NCBI RefSeq assembly: GCF_028009165.1
Contig: NC_079241.1
Span: 2,294,001-2,358,000, forward strand
Source: Akanthomyces muscarius
Lineage: Eukaryota > Ascomycota > Sordariomycetes > Hypocreales > Cordycipitaceae
Reading direction: 5' to 3'
DNA length: 64,000 nucleotides
Part shown: piece after piece, positions 20,901-33,787 of the stretch
Layout: the number at the start of each line of letters is the position of its first letter
How positions within the stretch are numbered: the stretch's first letter is position 1
Program-made: the position numbers and the translations under genes
Notes under the pieces: generated by a model
Told to the model about the DNA's origin: nothing
Database searches by the model: none
What the model saw: only the letters and a program-made list of their open reading frames with translations

Positions 20901-23720
20901 TTAGGATGTTGGAATGTGTCCCTCAACTGAGCTCAAGGCTGCCAAATTCACTTCGCCCATTCGTTCTAGTGCCAAGTGACCTTTTTGCTCCGATAGCAGA
21001 GTGACACACTCAATCACATCCTCTGGCTCGAGCAAGTGCCACTTTGCCAGTGTGACCTTGGTGCTTGCACCAACAGTAACAGTGAAGACGTGATCAGCGT
21101 CCAGCACGGAGCCCGAAACTCCATTTAGGCTGCGGAACATGTCTTCATCTGTAGAGTCATCACCTGAGCAAAGAGCGAACTCGATTCTACCGGCATGCTT
21201 GTCACCTTCGTTGGCAGTAAGACCCGGGTTGTGATAACGGCTGATGAGACGCTTCACAATCTCTCCCTTGTTGATGAAAGTTGGTCGCACCTCGACATTT
21301 GCCTTACCAGCCATTACTTCCACATCCCACTTCTTAGCGACAGTGTCTTCCACTTCCTTGTGAGCCTCCCGTGACATGTGCAAGCCCTGCTCAGGGTCAG
21401 CAAGACGATAGTGCCATGTGATGGCGCATCTCTTTCTCTCAATAAAGGAACCTAGTAAGGATGTCAACAACGTGTCCGGCGGGTGTATCTCACAGCCATC
21501 AACTTACCTGTGACTTTGTCGGTGTATTTCTGGAAGACGTCGATAACTTCCTTTTGCCACCCCATGTCGAATTTCTCAGCCAAGTTGATCCATTCTTGGG
21601 AGCCGGGGTCTCTCATGAAGCTGCCATGCTCTGCAGAGAAACCAAGTTCGGGGATATGACCCAAATGCTGGGTAAGGAATTCCTGATCTCTACCTGAGAT
21701 GATCCAGACCGAGTTACGAGGCTCCAAAGCCAAGACTTTGAGAGATTCAAGCAGTCTCTCCGAAGGCACCGCGGCGCTAGGCTCACGCACAATAGGCGTG
21801 AGTGTTCCGTCATAGTCGAACATGAATATGCGCTTCGAAGCTGCGCGGTATTGGGACAGAAGTAGGGTGCGGTCGAGGAGTGGCGTGGAATGCTGAATGG
21901 AGTTGTCACCGAGAACGCTGTGGATTCTCCGGATAAATTTTGTCATCCACGACTGAACAGTTTGCGTTGTGACATGCTCGTACAGTCGGCTCTGCATCTT
22001 GGAGCGGGCTTCACCAGGCATCGTCAACGCGCTGTTGATCTTCTCGGCAACATCGGTAAGGTCCCAAGGGTTGATATGGATAGCGTCGCTTAAACTGGCA
22101 GCCGTACCGCTAAACTCGGACAGTATGAGCGGTCCATGTCCATCCTTTTGACAGACCACATATTCCAGACTGGTTGTGTTCATGCCGTCTCTTACCGAGG
22201 TAATGAGACCAATGTCGGCGGCTCGAAGCAACGCAAAGTATTCGTCTTGGTTGATGTATTGGGGATAGTGCTGGACGGGTGAAAATCCCAAACTTCCGTA
22301 CTGACCATTGATTTGCATGACGAGCTCGTTCACTCGTGTCGAAGTCTTGAGCTCTGCATCCTCTTTGTCTGCTACTTTATTGGTTGGCGACGTTACCTGG
22401 ATAAGAACCACCTTTTCCCGCCACTCCGGATACATCTCGAGGAAACGATCGAATGCCTGGAGTTTCTGGACAACGCCTCGAACACTATCAAGACGGTCTC
22501 GGCCAACTATGATCTTTTTGCCGGCGTACATCTTCTTCAGTGCGTCATATTTCTCGGTGACGGAGGAAGCCCAGGCGAGCTTTTCCACCTTAGCGGCATC
22601 GATACCAATTGGGAAGACGCCAACCTGAACCCTACTTCCGTAAGCGTCGACTCCAAGAGTGTCGGAAGGAAAGCCCAAGATGCGCGTGCAACAGCTGAGG
22701 AAATGACGCGAATAGCTGTAAGACTGGAATCCAACCAGGTTGGAGCCAAGGATACCTTCCAAAACCTCTCTGCGGCGAGGCAGGCAGCGCAAAAACTCGC
22801 TGCTAGGAAAGGGACAGTGCAAGTAGAATGAGATGTACATGTTGGGCACTGCTTGCCGGAGCATGCTAGGGAGGAGCATGAGAAAGTAGTCATGAATGAT
22901 GACAATGTCACCAGGCTTGTAGATCTCAATGATCTTGGCGGCGAACTTTTGGTTCATTCGGTAATAATCAGCCCATTGGACCTTTTCCTTCCGCCCATCA
23001 GTTGGCTCGTGCTGCTTGTAGTGAAACAAGCTGTACAAGTCATGGTGGCCATAGCCGCGCCACCGGCCCTGGTCCCGGAGCATGATTCCCTCCGAGGTAA
23101 TTTCATCTTCATCGGCGAGCCACACAGGAACAGTTCGGATTGTCTTATCATTGGCCAGCTGGCGCTCTAGGCGCTCCTGGTCTGACTTGGGAAGCCAGAG
23201 TCCGTCAACTGGTGGTGGGGTAGGAAGCTGCGCAACCCCGTCGATGGGGACAGGGGCCGAGAGAGGGTTGAGAGAGGAGACTCCGACAGTTGTAGCTCTC
23301 GGCGACTGCGGCTCGGGTTCGGTGGTTTCTTGGGGAGAATCTATTTCGCCTGTCCAGGAGACAACGGTGTGCTTGAAGGGATTCGCGGAGGAGGAGAGGT
23401 AGGCGAAGGAATCGAAAAGAGCGGACTGGCCGCCACGGGGTTTAAGTCCCTATGAAGCATCTGCGTTAGAGCGTACGAATAAAAAATGACAAAAACTTGT
23501 TGAATCCAGCATGCAAGTAACCACATTTCAGCTCGAAACTTTTGGCTCAAGCGGGCAGAGATATTCGCAGCAGAGGCATTTAGGAGTGGCATACCCAGTC
23601 ACCACCCTTGCGGTAGGTAAGTGCGTGCGGAATATTAAAGGCCGCCGAGACGATGCTGCCGCTGAGGGAGAGCTCCGGGTTGGCGGCCAAAATTTCCGAG
23701 AGCGACTCGCGGCGAGCCAT
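20901..23720 (-). CDS. TPS2: Trehalose-6-phosphate phosphatase, TPS2 type
   Basis: Exons 23595-23720, 21508-23449 and 20901-21451 give 872 aa. The N-terminal two thirds is a glycosyltransferase-20 domain (WADYYRMNQKFA, HDYFLMLLPSML, DGMNTTSLEYV), which in Tps2 proteins is usually structural. The C-terminal haloacid-dehalogenase phosphatase has all motifs: FDYDGTLTP near residue 585 (nucleophile Asp), SGRDQEFL and GDDSTDEDMF. It removes phosphate from trehalose-6-phosphate in the cytosolic trehalose synthase complex. Residues 1-110 are a Ser/Pro-rich leader. Stress elements and a TATA-like run lie upstream. orlA is the Aspergillus name. The family assignment is firm. Confidence 0.95.
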
Positions 23721-25260
23721 GGCGAAGGATTTATGACCGCGAGGTGCTTGCGACGTTGGACAATGCGTGGGTATATTCTGCGATGCGGGGGAGGGGAAGC
23801 GAGCCACCGCTTTTGCCTATATATCGTTACGAGAGTCGAGTTCTTCTGCAGGCTGCTGATCTCGGTCCACGGGCGGGAGCGTCTCCAAAGTTGGTGATAT
23901 ATAGGCGGCGTGTGCAGAGGAGAGGCAGTCCGGGACGAGGCAGCAGGAGAAGTCTATTACGTTCACATGGGCCAGGGGACGCAGCCAGAGAGATAACAAC
24001 GAGGCGGCGGCGTGTGTGTTGGCGCCCCTCTCGGGTTCAGCCTGCCTAAGCATGGCCAGTGGCGGTGGTGGCTTGGTGGCTCGGTGGCCCTGCTAGCGCT
24101 GCAGGACCGCCGTAAGGTGCTGAAGTCGTCAGCCGAACAGCGCTCTTCAGCGGCTGCATGTGCTTGGAAGGTGGATGGAAGTCTCTTCAGTGAGTTTGGG
24201 TTTGGCAGTGGGGCTTTGGGTTGCAGCCCGCCTGGGCAGGCCTGGCCTGATCTAGCTCACCCTGGCTGAGCTTGCAGAAGCCTGCAAGACCCCCGGCCAG
24301 CCACCAAGACGCCGCTAATGCATAAGCTTGCGCTTTGATAGGTTCTTGATATTGGAGTAAACTTTTGTGCAGACTTAGATCTGGTCGGCTGGCGTGAAGA
24401 GAGGCGAACGTGCGCCACGGTGTAGGTAACTAGCAGTTGACAGGGCCAGATGGCCAATGCCTTTGTGGCTTCCAGATTGCGGTGAACGGCACATCACGAC
24501 GTTTGACGTGGCTGTAAATGTAATGATAATTTCGTAATTACAAGCTTGCCCAATCCTCTAATTGACTATTCTCAGTTCAGCACCGAGAGTCACGAGCATT
24601 GCCCGCTCTAATTAATGATATGTGGGACGTTTCGTGCCTGTCTGTTAAAATAGTGTCCGCGCACCATCAGCGCAGTCCCGAACCAGACCCCTTCAGAATG
24701 TCTCCAACACCACCGGATGTGCGGATAATCTAAGTGAGACCTCTTAGTGCTATCTGCATAGCAAATGTGATTCTAGCCTATGTGCAGTTATTACCTTTTC
24801 TAGCTCTATTATAGAGTGTACCAGAATATGCTTGATCAAATTGCAAGGAAAGTCAACAGGCCGCAGCTCTTCTACAAGGGACTTTTGGAACGACGCGAGC
24901 CAAAAAAAATAACACGGTCCCTGCAGTGCTACCGTGGCTTTCTGCGCCTGTAATAAGAAAAGATGTTTCTACCAGTGACAGTTCATTTACATGACCAGGG
25001 TCAATATTGCACGCCCAAACCCGGCCGCTAACAACGCGATCTCCTAGCAAACCATCAGCGCACGTGACTGCTCCTCCCACGCGAGTGAGTTCGCCCCCTG
25101 GTCGGTCACTGGCCACTGGCCGCCCGCCCGCCTGATTTTTTTAGCTGCTCCTGGAAAACCATCGGCGTCACCTCGCTTCAACCTCAATTCCCGGACATCC
25201 GCCGACAATCAGCCATATCCAAACACCTTTCGAGAATCGCGCCGCGATCGCTCGTGCATC
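23721..25260. other. Divergent promoter, TPS2 / Zn2Cys6 regulator
   Basis: 1.54 kb between divergent genes. The TPS2 side carries a TATATA run near 23819 and AGGGG/CCCCT stress elements. The regulator side is preceded by a CT-rich leader (25140-25260). No gene recognised; open frames at 24.0-24.3 and 24.85-25.1 kb have no family features. Confidence 0.5.
23792..24029. promoter_or_regulatory. Three STRE-like stress elements
   Basis: AGGGG at 23792-23796 and 23974-23978 and CCCCT at 24025-24029, that is 72, 254 and 305 bp upstream of the TPS2 start. Yeast TPS2 is induced through this element by Msn2/4; the same logic is plausible here but a 5-bp motif is weak alone. Confidence 0.4.
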
Positions 25261-27450
25261 ATGTCTGCATCTCCACCGCCTCCTGCGTCTCCCCACACGA
25301 CGGCGCACGCATACGCCAGCAATGGTTTGGAGATTCTGCAGGCTGCCAGCGATGCAGCTCAGGCCATCCAAAACTCCGAGGCCCTGCAGCATGCTGCTGC
25401 GCAGGCCGTCGGCCAGCAGGGCGTCGCGCATCTCGGCCCGGGTGCTGAGATGCCCGCGCACTTGGTCTCGGGGCAGAGCAGTGCCATGATGCGGGATCCG
25501 ACCATCAACCCCAAGTTGACCCGTTTACGACGCGCATGCGACATGTGTAGTATGCGTAAAGTCAAATGCGACGACTCCAACATCCCCTGCCGGCCATGTC
25601 GCGAGCTGAATGTCGACTGCACCTACAATCGCGAGACGAAACGTCGAGGACCGCCGAATAAGCATGCCGAGGCTGCCAAAGCCGCGAAAAAAGCACGCGT
25701 CGATACTCCAATTTCTGGGTTTTCCGCCTCGCCATCGCCCCAGAATGCGGCCAAGACGCTCCTGACGATTTCATCAGACGCTGTTCTCGACGCAGAGTCA
25801 ATTGCGCCAATGCCAGTTCTAGAGCTTCTTGTCGACGACTTCTTCACATATATCCATCCGCTTGCGCCGTTCCCTCACGAGCCTACATTCCGTCAGTCTT
25901 TTGCCAACCGAGAAGACCGTACGCGTCCCGAATTCCTAGGTCTACTGTCTAGCATGATCGGCGCGCTGGTCGCGTCTTTCCCTCGCTCTGTCAGAGAACA
26001 CCTAAAGTCTCAACATAGCACGCATCTGTTTCCCAAGGCCGTGGTAATGGTAGACAAGTGCCGCGACATTGCACTCCATACCCGTGGAGCCAGGTGGCCT
26101 GTCAAGCAGCCCAAGACTCTGGACGATGCCATGACTAGCTACTTCCTGGGCCTTGGTGCAGCCTACACCATTCAGTACAATGTCGCTCGTATTTTCCTTT
26201 CAGAGACTCTTACTCTAATCCGCGAGCTTGGTTTCACGCGGCCCAAGCACCAGGGCGAGCAACCAAACTTTGGGCACGAAACTTACGGGAACGAGCCTCT
26301 TCCATTCAACCACATCAAGGATCAGATTGGAAAGAGAATATTCTGGTGCTTGCTGCTCGGCAACAGGTAATTTTATTTTTACTCTGGCCATGCAAAGCAA
26401 ATACTGACAATGTTTAGAACAATATTTCAACTTACGTCGCACAATGACATGGTCATCGCGCCGTCCACTCCGAATCTCCCATACCCGGCATACCCTGAGA
26501 ATGTCGACGACATATGTATTCAAGCAAACGAAGTCATCCACCAAGCCGACGGCAGCGTTACCCTGCTCACAGGATTCCGCTTTGCCATTGACATATATAC
26601 AACTATGAACGGCATTGTCAGCCTTGAGCTCGCGTACGGCATGAGTACCCTACCCTGGGCCGATCAGCGCATTCTGCTGCGAGACGGCCTGATGGCTGCC
26701 AAGAGCATTATCGATAACTTACCACCGGAACTCCAGCTAGGCAGCTCGAGCGCCGACTCAAATCCGTTGGCGAGCCTAGACGAGTCCGGCATGCAGTACG
26801 TGCCGCCTGTTTGGCCCAACATGCAGCCCTCGCACGATTTGCGCAACGTGATCAAGACACATCCAGTCCGTCGCCGCCAGCTCCAGTACGAGATCCAAAA
26901 GGCCAATATTTTCGTGTCACAGCTTGCCACACGATCCTATTTTGTCGAGCTCTACTTTGACCTGCGCGACATCCACCTGACGGAGCACCCCGACTCCGCT
27001 GAGGGCCAAAACGGGGACAACAAGGCAGCCCTGGACGATCACCACGGTGGCGACGACAAGGAGATTTACGAACTCATGTCGACGGAGCGCGAGCTTATCG
27101 TCCAGAACCTACTCATGGTACTAGGCTGCATCTCGCAGCGCAACCTGGAGCCCAACGGACGCTCGCTCGTCGAGAAAATTCGGCAGGTGGCGTCGACGCT
27201 TCTCAACGATGCGCCGCACCGCAAGGGCCCGCTGGCCGTCAAGTCCGAGGAGGCCCTCGAGCAGCTCATTGAGATTCTCATGAAGCTGGAGAAGACGGGC
27301 CCCGCGGGCGAGACGACCAAGAACGGCGGCGGCGGTGACCCGAACCAGATGACGGCCGAGGACGAGGACGCAGAGCTCCGGCACTGGGCGGATCTACGCG
27401 AGTACCAGCTGCGTTTTGCAGCGGCGGGTGGCTTCAGCGGCGGACTGTAA
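25261..27450 (+). CDS. Zn2Cys6 transcription factor (RRGPPNKHAE group)
   Basis: Exons 25261-26366 and 26418-27450 give 712 aa. An Ala/Gln-rich N-terminus (1-88) precedes a canonical zinc cluster, C93, C96, C103, C110, C113, C120 (CX2CX6CX6CX2CX6C), and a basic linker RETKRRGPPNKHAEAAKAAKK. The fungal-specific regulatory domain spans about 180-480 (FFTYIHPLAPFPHEPTFRQSF, and the FWCLLLGNRTIFQLT stretch rebuilt by the splice). An acidic, Gly-rich segment precedes the C-terminus. It is a nuclear regulator; its pathway is unknown. Its position divergent from TPS2 and near a sugar transporter hints at carbon metabolism, but that is only context. It could belong to the sugar-utilisation regulators. 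Confidence 0.88.
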
Positions 27451-28666
27451 GAGGAGAGAAAAAGCATATTGTAATTGACCATTGTACACTAGCTAAGGGG
27501 GGTTGAAAAGCAAATGAGCTAGCTAATGCTGACTAGATAATAACGGATACCTAATGAAGCGTTCGATGCATCCTCATCATCACCAGGCCGTAAATTGTGC
27601 TGTGCTGTATCACGTCTTGCGGTCACTACAAAAGAGTATTGCTAAGGTAGTCGGACCTCGTCGTTTTGCTGTCCAGACCGACTCTACTCGCGCTAACTGC
27701 CACCACCAATTCTAACAAAAATGCCACATCAATATAAACAGTAGCATTAAGAAGATCTAAGATAAATTTCACGATCAAAATTATATCCTTACTTCTCTAC
27801 TTGGTGTTTCTCTAGATTATTTGTTATTCTTCCAAGTCCTCTGCTGAAAGCTAATTTTGCATGGAGACATTGTGGATGCATCAGTTGTGCTGTGAACCTG
27901 CCACTAATTTCTCATTTCTAGGTAGAGTCCGCCCGGGTAGTAAAAACCGCAGGTCCGAACCGCGCTACTCCTACAAATCACCAAATCACGAAGGGCAGTA
28001 CTTGTAAACAGTCATGCATATATATTGGAGGTATCTTCATGTCTTCGTAGCGCTAAAAAAAAAACTCCTCGCGTGAAACGAACAATAGCAAGAAAAGCTG
28101 ATCACCCTGATAAAAGACCCAAAAAGAAACCCAAATAGACGACGAATTGGCGTCATAGAAGAGGCGACGTAAAATCAAGATACAAAACACAAAAGGATCG
28201 CTTGCGTGAGAAAAACAAATCTTGCTCAATCCCGGTGCCTCCCAAGCGGCACCAAAGCGTCAGAGTCGAATCATAGAGTGGGAGAGCAATAGTCTTTGGG
28301 TATCAATATCAAACAATTTTACCAGTTCGCATACAGACCCTCCGCGCTCATTCTCAGAGCTGATGCGCTCCCCCACTCTGGTAACATTGCTGGTCACTAT
28401 CATGACGTGAGTCTTGGAGACAGGTCTTTGTGCTTGAAAATCATGACAAAAGAACAGAAAAGCAAACGCGTCAACATCGCAGCTTCATCATCATCTCAAG
28501 TTATTCGTACATCGATGAATAAACTTTGTAACCGTGAGCGAGCTCGTAAGACAATCAAAAGACAAACTCCAACGTTGCATATCCGGAATAGGAAAAGAAA
28601 TTCGTCATCATTATGAGAGGATGCCACATAGCCCAAAGAGCAACGATCGGGCGACTCGGTAGCATC
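27451..28666. other. Convergent 3' intergenic region
   Basis: 1.2 kb between two converging genes. It is AT-rich with A-runs near 28054-28063 and no coding signal. It should hold both 3' UTRs. A tRNA-like T-arm on the minus strand (27948-27964) was examined and rejected. Confidence 0.45.
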
Positions 28667-30755
28667 TCAATAGGCTGTGGCAGTGGAGCTCTCGTTGGTG
28701 GCAACAGCAACAAGAGCGTCAAAGCGACTATTAGCAGGATGCTCCTGCTGCTGCTGTGCTGGTGGCGGCTGCTCTGCCACAGGGAAGCCAGAGAAGCCTG
28801 TAAAGTTGGGGTGCACCATCTTGTCGACCTGCGCGACCTTGCTGTCTTGCGCTGGCGCATTATCCCTCTGGGCCGCAACAGGACCATTGTACCAGCCGTG
28901 GCGCTTAGCCTCCCGACTTGTAGCAAACGATGGAGCAGACATAGTATGCTGGTGAAGAGAGCGCGATGGAGGTGGACCATAACGCTCACGTGGGGGCTCC
29001 TCGAAGCGGACATGATTGTGGACGCGCTCGGCCTGCGCTTGAACTGCCTTGTTCGCCTCAGAGGCCCAGCTGCCTGCGCTGTCGCTTGGAGGAGTACGAT
29101 GGCCAATATCAAGCCGGTTGATACCACGCTGGAGACTGGCATCGTACCTGTTCAAGTTCCGGCGATCGTCCACGGGAATGGAATCCAGGTGCGCGTTAGG
29201 CATGCGGCGCTGATAGCTCTCGGGATCAACAGCCATCGGCGAATGGGTGCGACGAGGCGGCGTTGGCGGGCGCTGGGGAAGAGGGTCGAAAGATTCGATT
29301 CCAGGGAGCCGCCAATTGGACTGTGCGTTCGTCGGCGTGGCCATAGGTGGTGGAGGATTTGGGTGAACAGCGGACTGTGCAGTCAGTGGTGGTTGTTGAC
29401 CGTTGTACGCGCGGCTTTCCGGATGCCAAGTACGTCTGCGCCAACCATCGTCTGCATTGTTACTAGACGTGCTATCACGGCGACCAGACCATCCTGGAGC
29501 GTGTCCTGCTGGGGAAGGCACAGTGTTGTGGTTCGGGGGAGAGAATGCGCCGGCATTTGAGCTGTTCACAAGTGCTGGGCCAAATGAGAGGCGACCGGCC
29601 GGGGTTCCATGCGCTTGGAAGGGGGCAACACCAGATGGCACGCTCAAGCGGCGTCCCGAGCTCCTATGATCAGGCGTATACATGCTTTGGGAACGGGAAT
29701 GTGAGTGTGAGTGTGAGTGTGCTGACGTTGTCGGGGATCCCATGCCAGAGGGCCAGCGTGGACTGCTTTGGGCGGTAGAAAACGTGGCGGATGTCGGAGT
29801 GCTGAAATCGCTAGGCGAGTGTGGTCTGTAAGAGTAGTTGCTATCAACACCGCTGCGGTACGACTCGACTGACATCCTGGATCGTGGGTCTGCAGACATG
29901 ACCAGAGGTGGTGGCCGCCGTCGATCTGCGTGCATAGGCATTCCGTAGGACGAGCCCATCGACCCGATGGAGTTAATACTCGACGTTGACAGTGACTTGG
30001 AGTGGCCGCGAGGAGGGCCCCCAGCGCTACCACTTGTCGATGCTCGGGCTCTGTTGCCAGCGTGTCGGGCTCTGTCGGTAGTGCGCATTTGACGCTGGAA
30101 TCTGGAACCGGTAGCGGCGAGAGAGTCCATGGGGATGTCTTCGTTGACATGTACGGTCTGAGCATGCTGGCGAAGGTTGTCCAGTCTAGAAAAGCGTCGT
30201 GAGCAGTGGCACTGAAATGGGCGTTCTCCAGTATGTTTTCTTCCGCCGACATTAGCACGAGGTCTTTGCATCAAATCTGAAACGTCACGAGAAAGAGGCA
30301 TACCGAATGTGGCGAGCAAGATGTTCGCTTCTGGTGAAGCTCAAGTTGCAGGGAGGATAGTCGGTGCAGTAGAAGCGTTGAGACTTCTTCTTCTTGGACT
30401 TGGTTCCATCGCCATTTACACTTTCGCCGTCAGATCCGCCGTTGTCATCCCCAACACCTGTTTCATTATCGGAGTCATCCATGTCGACATCCATCGAGTC
30501 TCTATTCGGCGAGGTCGTGGCGGAGGAGTTGGCGTTTTCTGATTGAGGTTGGTCGTTTCGTTGGTTGTGGACATCGTTAGAGACACCAAAAGTGACTCGC
30601 GTTGGCGTCTTTCCATCGTCGTTCGAAATTTCAGGGTGTGGTTGAGGTGCCGTGCTAGGGCGGGGTGTGGTTTGAGATGAAGTCATCATGGTGCTTGTGT
30701 CCTCGTGGGAGTCGGTGAGGTTAAGAGGATTCACTGGCCGAAAGGCAGCGGCCAT
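28667..30755 (-). CDS. C2H2 zinc-finger transcription factor, Usv1/Rgm1-like
   Basis: Exons 30304-30755 and 28667-30239 give 674 aa. Two fingers span the junction: C130-x5-C136-x12-H149-x3-H153 and a second with an unusual one-residue Cys spacing, C161-H-C163-x12-H176-x4-H181, linked by HTGERPF. The finger recognition helices ([14 protein letters not shown] and [15 protein letters not shown]) resemble the yeast Usv1/Rgm1/Msn-type proteins that bind CCCCT-like sites. Upstream is an acidic stretch and a KSKKKKSQR basic patch (possible nuclear signal). The remainder is long, disordered and Ser/Pro-rich, with a SHSHSHSHS run and a poly-Gln tail. Role: nuclear regulator, targets unknown. It has a 6-kb upstream region. 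Confidence 0.88.
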
Positions 30756-33700
30756 CGCAGACAGTGGCGATGGCTAGAGGTGCTTGGCCGTCACAACTTG
30801 AAGGTTGACGCCAGGGGCTCAAAATTGGTTATGTTATCCAAGCGTTACTATTTGAAAAGGTGGTGCAACTGCGGTGAGGCTGAGAAGCGGGCGCAGTCGG
30901 CGCGGGGCGAGCAAAGCAGCGACGTGATGATGTAGCGACGAGAAACAGTGCAGGCTCTAGGCAGACGGTAGGTATGTAGGTCGACTGACTTGTTCCAGCA
31001 GAAGCTCCTGCTCTGCCCGAGACAAGTGGTGACTAGGAAGGCTGACAGCGCGTGGTATGGCGTAAGTCGGTGTCTGGGTTGGCGGCGGATCGAGCAGCAT
31101 GCGGAGTACAGGGTGCGGGTGATGCAACAAGAGGGAATGTTGCGAAGGGTTGTGTGTGTGAAATGACTCTTGCCTGCCTCGGCGGAAGGATGGAAAGAAG
31201 AAGCGAGAGGAAAAACCCTGCGGGCGTCTAAGAGGTTGGCTTGGTTGGGTAGAGGGCCAACGGATACTTGACCTGAGATTGAGTCAGGGCAGCGAACAGG
31301 GGAGGAGGCGGGCAGGCAGGATAAGCGGCTGCAGGGGAGGGGCAATTAAGACAAGAAGAGGAAGATAAGTGGCAGCACGAGGGTCTGGACGAGAAGTGCG
31401 ATACGGGCAACGGTGGTTATGATGAGAATAGAAATATAATGCCGGGTGGTAGACCAGGCCAGGCACAGAAATTGAGATGAGTGGAGGAGGCACAGGATAC
31501 AGACAGGAACAGGATGCAAGATGTAGAAGAAAGGACAGGCGAGACGAGCCAGGAGGCCGAGAGGCAGGGGCTCAAGACTGAAGTGTGGCGACAAGTGGGC
31601 GGGCGGAGACAGGTGATGTCTTTGTGGTTGCTTTTCCCCTCGAACGCACTTGCTGGTGGAGTCCGGATCCGGGGTGGGACGGGCGAGCAACACCAACCAC
31701 CGCCATCAGCCATCAGCGAGCCACAACAGCCTTTCAGCTGGAGCTAGCTGATCGATGAAGCTACCAGTACGATGGTTATTAAACAACTAACTGTACTAAA
31801 CAAGCTAGTTGGCGAACAACCTTTGAGGCTTTTGGCTGCTGGGGGTTGCTTGTTTTAATTAGGTCGGCTGCTATTTTTGGTTGCCTGAGGGGCAGCAGCC
31901 TGGCTCAAGCTGGGGCGCAGAGCAACGAGTACGTAAATACAGGCACAATAGGTAACTACTGCTACATGAGGTGATTTAGTGCTAGAAAACCATGTCTTGA
32001 CAGCAGCCCACGAACCAGAACCCGGCCACCTATCTGGGTGGTGACGGCTCCTGGTGCAGGCTGCATCCCAGGGCGGCCGTGTGCCAGCTTGCGTTTCGCC
32101 GTGTAACTTTATTTTGGCCAGTATGGGGCCTGCAGAGACGCAAAAGCCGCGAACCCATGGGCTGCTACCAGTAGAGTCACGATTGGACCGTTCCAGACAT
32201 TGGCAAAATGAGAACGGATACCTTATGAATATTCGTTGTAAGCATGCCTGATGGCGTTCACCTCCCGCTCTGCATGTCGGGAACCTTGTGTGACAATGAC
32301 TTGCCGTGACTCGGGCGGTCGACTTGCTGCAGGAGGCTGGCGCGCCGTGATATACGGAGCCCGGGCCCTGCTAACGTACTGTTGACAGGGGGGACCGATG
32401 AGGCCAAGGGGAGAGGGGTCGAACAAAAGCAGGTGGCGGCTCTTGGACCACCATCCATCACCTCGACCACTGCTTGACTGGTACTGTGCCACATTACTTT
32501 GCGCCTCCGCTACTGGTGCAATGGTGATCGCAAAAGCCCGACCCAGCCACTAGTCAGCGCCTTCAGACGACCATGTCATGTCAGTTACTACTGTACGGAG
32601 TAGTGGTCCTGCTCTAGCGCTGAAGCACGTCGTCAGCCAGGTGGTGGTGGTGCCTGGGGCTAGCCTGTCGCTGGTCGTCGGATAGTCGCAGCAGCAGCAG
32701 CGGTGCACCCCGTCGGCAGCAAGGTTTGAGAAAACTCAGCCCAGCCATATCAAGCTGTCTGCTGCCAAGAACAGTGTGCTTTTTCTCAGAGAGTGACGAC
32801 ACGGTCATTTCTGCCGTGAGACGGTATCCATTGTATCCTTACACAGCCCAACCCAGCCAGCGGAGGAAGATCGTACCAAACCCCAAGCCATCCAGGCCGT
32901 CCGATGACACCAAGCTTTCCGTCGTTGCCGAGCGCAAAAGTTACGCAGACAGCGCAGCACCCACCGCAGCCCAGGCTAGTTGTGCGGTGGCAGGCAGGCA
33001 AAGAAAAAAGAGTCGGGAAGAGGGGCAGACAGGTCCGACAAGCAAGGTACAGGTCATCTGCACCAGCCTAGCGCAGACCGGCCAGGTACATGACGCCCAG
33101 CCGAGTGGGGGAGGGGTCGAGGGAAAACCTTGGGCCCCAGCGCCTGTCCCGCCGTGTGCTGTGCCGCCTGCGGCGTCGCAAGGTACCTGTCGCCGCCTGT
33201 GAATCTGCCAGCCTGCCAGGTCGCCGCCAGGCACTCATCACTCCATCAAGCACCGCAAGCTTCCGCCACTCCAGGCGTTCCACTGGTCCTTGCCGAATAG
33301 CGTGTTGCCAAACTCGACTCTGTCTCCCCACCACCCACCATGACTGGCTGGCTTGGAAAAATATCGCCGCAAGCCGCCAACGTGCTCCGCCAGGTAACTT
33401 TTAGGCCTGCCGATACCAGTACACGGCCACGGCCTGGGCTGGTGTTTTTGCACCAATGCAGGTATCGCCTCTCCTGGTTTATCCGGCCTCTTAGATCACT
33501 TCTTCTGCTCTCGCGCCTCCTGCTCACTGCAGTAGTCCTTGCATGCCACGGTCGTGGAATCATGCCGCCAGCCAGTCGCAAGCTATTCCGGCCAAATGGC
33601 CCTCTTGAGGCACAGATGGCAACCGCCACGGGCACACGATAGTTGGTACAATAACCAACGTGCTCCGTCGTGTCAGCATAGTATTCTTCTCTTCCTTGCC

Positions 33701-33762
33701 ACCATCACCCAACACTACTCATTGATGGTTGCGGAAACTCCGGCGAAGAGCCCATTTTTTTG

Positions 33763-33787
33763 GCACCACCACCACCACCACCACCAC
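33763..33787 (+). repeat. CAC trinucleotide microsatellite
   Basis: An uninterrupted run of about eight CAC units in the non-coding 6-kb region. Confidence 0.85.

Noticed and set aside
27948..27964. tRNA-like T-arm on the minus strand (CGCGG stem, TTCGGAC loop)
   Set aside because: A five-pair stem and TTC loop followed by a T-run looked promising, but there is no matching A box, anticodon arm or acceptor stem in the preceding 70 bases.
28613..29560. 315-codon open frame on the plus strand
   Set aside because: It lies antisense inside the C2H2 regulator, whose protein has clear zinc fingers and low-complexity composition. The antisense product is Arg/Trp-rich and has no family features.
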